This document shows positions 19,963 to 21,157 of a DNA stretch of 21,157 bases, piece by piece. Origin of the DNA: JALQUL01 sp964556425 (GTDB taxonomy: Bacteria; Pseudomonadota; Gammaproteobacteria; Burkholderiales; Burkholderiaceae_C); assembly GCA_964556425.1 (NCBI GenBank), contig CAZKWC010000054.1:1-21157 (forward strand), written 5' to 3'. Numbering within the stretch: position 1 is the stretch's first letter; the number at the start of each line of letters is the position of its first letter. Below the pieces are notes generated by a model. The model saw only the letters and a list, made by a program, of their open reading frames with translations. It made no database searches and had not been told where the DNA came from. The position numbers and the translations under genes were made by a program.

Positions 19963-21157
19963 CTAAACCCCTGCTAATTGCCTAGCCAACTTTTCGATTA
20001 ACACTTCATCATGCCCATTGGGATGATTCGCAAAAGCCAAATGCAAATATTCATGAATAAGGGACAAACGATGCTCTAATTTGCCCCAGCCCTGAATATA
20101 TATTTTTAAGCGTCTCTGATCTGAATTGGCCAAACCATTTTGAATTTGACAAACATTAAAACTTGCAGGTTCCTGAAATCCACTCACTTGACTCAGCGTG
20201 GATCGCCATTTTTTTGCATTGTTTTGCAACCATAATTGGGCTTGCGGTAATGGCGCACAATCGAGTTCAAAATAAATCCCGCTAAAACCTAATTGCGGAT
20301 AGGTTTTTAATAACAAGGCATCAAAACTCGCCTTAGGATTTTGTTTGGAATATTCAACAGCAGATTGCCAAGAAAATACAGCAGGCTTTTGGGTATTTTG
20401 ATGGTAACGCACGGCTTGACCTGTCATCAATAAATCTTGAGACCAAAGCGCAGCTTGCAAGGCGGCTTTGCTAGGCGGAGAAGCCAGTACTCTTTGGGCT
20501 TTAGAGTCATCTATCGTCGCATAACAACCCTTGTTAATAGGGCTATTTTGTACCAGCCAAGTCCTTGCTAAAACAGCCAATGCTTGGCTCGCCGTGCTTT
20601 GGCTCACTTGCCCTTCGCGCTCAACGACTCTTGCCACATAATCCTCTAAAAAAAAGCGACCTTCAAGCACTGGTTGTTGTTGACCCGCTTGCGCATAAAA
20701 AAGGCTTAATTCAGAGCTTCCTTTTATAAGCATGGCTTGACCATTTTCAAATAAAATTTGATAGCTTTGTGAAGATAAAAGACCGGCAGGTGCTATTTGT
20801 TTTTGTTCATTATTAGATAATAAAACTAACACTTTTTTGATTGGATAGGCATTAAAAAACCTTACCCTTACACAAGCTTGTTCTTTTTTCCAAGCATTAG
20901 GCATCAAAGCGTTTTGCTTGAGCTCAAGGGTTTGTGCCATCCAACGAGAATGCTGTAACAAACTGGTTTTACTAGTACCTGCTGCACCCCACCAAAATGC
21001 ACGACCATTGGGTAGCCAGCCTACGGCGCCACCTATTCGGGGGGCCTTATTTTTTTGATTAGCTTCTGTTGCAGATGGTTGAAGGCCTTTTGATGCATCT
21101 GCAGCTTGATCAAACCAAGACCAAGTTTTAAATCGAATGGCAGTTCCTAAAATACCC
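19963..21157 (-). CDS. yfaQ: YfaQ-like DUF2300 protein with HEYLH motif (5' partial)
   Basis: The frame stays open to the window edge, so 397 C-terminal residues are visible and the start lies beyond. A TTG at 20961 could be taken for a start, but the 65 residues upstream (including GGAVGWLPNGRAFWWGAAGTSKTS) read as real protein. The DUF2300 assignment rests on ARTWLVQNSPINKGCYATIDD, GFSGIYFELDCAPLP, and the C-terminal LSLIHEYLHLAFANHPNGHDE. The last contains HEYLH (20055-20041), the HExxH zinc-protease pattern, with further His residues after it. E. coli YfaQ carries tandem DUF2300 domains and sits next to an alpha-2-macroglobulin gene; that gene would be expected to the right of this window. 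The protein is probably exported, but its signal is not visible. Its function is unknown. Confidence 0.75.
   Translation of the reverse strand, partial: GILGTAIRFKTWSWFDQAADASKGLQPSATEANQKNKAPRIGGAVGWLPNGRAFWWGAAGTSKTSLLQHSRWMAQTLELKQNALMPNAWKKEQACVRVRFFNAYPIKKVLVLLSNNEQKQIAPAGLLSSQSYQILFENGQAMLIKGSSELSLFYAQAGQQQPVLEGRFFLEDYVARVVEREGQVSQSTASQALAVLARTWLVQNSPINKGCYATIDDSKAQRVLASPPSKAALQAALWSQDLLMTGQAVRYHQNTQKPAVFSWQSAVEYSKQNPKASFDALLLKTYPQLGFSGIYFELDCAPLPQAQLWLQNNAKKWRSTLSQVSGFQEPASFNVCQIQNGLANSDQRRLKIYIQGWGKLEHRLSLIHEYLHLAFANHPNGHDEVLIEKLARQLAGV

Noticed and set aside
20959..20961. TTG at 20961 as the start of the DUF2300 gene
   Set aside because: The frame is open to the window edge and the upstream residues look like genuine protein, so the gene is cut by the window.

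Overview
This window looks like an ordinary chromosomal stretch of a betaproteobacterium, most likely Burkholderiales, with unusually AT-rich DNA for that group. The case rests on gene content and order: alaA-like aminotransferase, hom, thrC, moeA, moaD, moaE and clpB on one strand; a divergent Mth938-domain gene, bcp and PIN-PhoH; and the rpsF-priB-rpsR-rplI cluster followed by dnaB. An alanine/lysine/proline histone H1-like tail fused to a SWIB domain is also typical of this group. I cannot name the genus from sequence alone.

Layout. Positions 1-533 hold the end of the H1-like/SWIB protein (+), followed by a terminator. A lone ThDP-dependent enzyme of the acetolactate synthase superfamily (-) and a small SmpA/BamE-like lipoprotein (+) are divergently arranged at 743-3042. 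Just after the lipoprotein is a GC-rich hairpin resembling an IS200/IS605-type end, with no transposase gene. Then come clpB (-), a 361-base non-coding gap, and a long minus-strand series read in the order alaA-like, hom, thrC, moeA, moaD, moaE (12626 down to 6140). thrC/moeA and moeA/moaD overlap by one base (TAATG), and moaE is initiated from a ribosome binding site lying inside the last codons of moaD, so threonine synthesis and molybdopterin synthesis are physically coupled. On the plus strand, the Mth938-domain gene, bcp (behind a structured leader) and phoH run from 12745 to 15517 and end in a strong bidirectional terminator.

The minus-strand genes rpsF, priB, rpsR and rplI (18806 down to 17367) form the ribosomal/primosomal operon, with a good sigma70 promoter, a leader hairpin suggestive of S6:S18 autoregulation and a strong terminator. 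dnaB follows with its own promoter. At the right edge are two exported-protein genes (-): a DUF2300 (YfaQ-like) protein with a C-terminal HEYLH motif, cut off by the window end, followed by a DUF2135 (YfaP-like) protein. In enterobacteria these families sit together with a bacterial alpha-2-macroglobulin gene, so the accessory system most worth following lies mainly beyond the right edge.

Several start codons were moved from the longest open frame: moeA to 8258, hom to 11279, dnaB to 17114 and the YfaP-like gene to 19876. The alaA-like gene appears to use TTG and priB uses GTG. No rRNA, tRNA, CRISPR array or complete mobile element was found.
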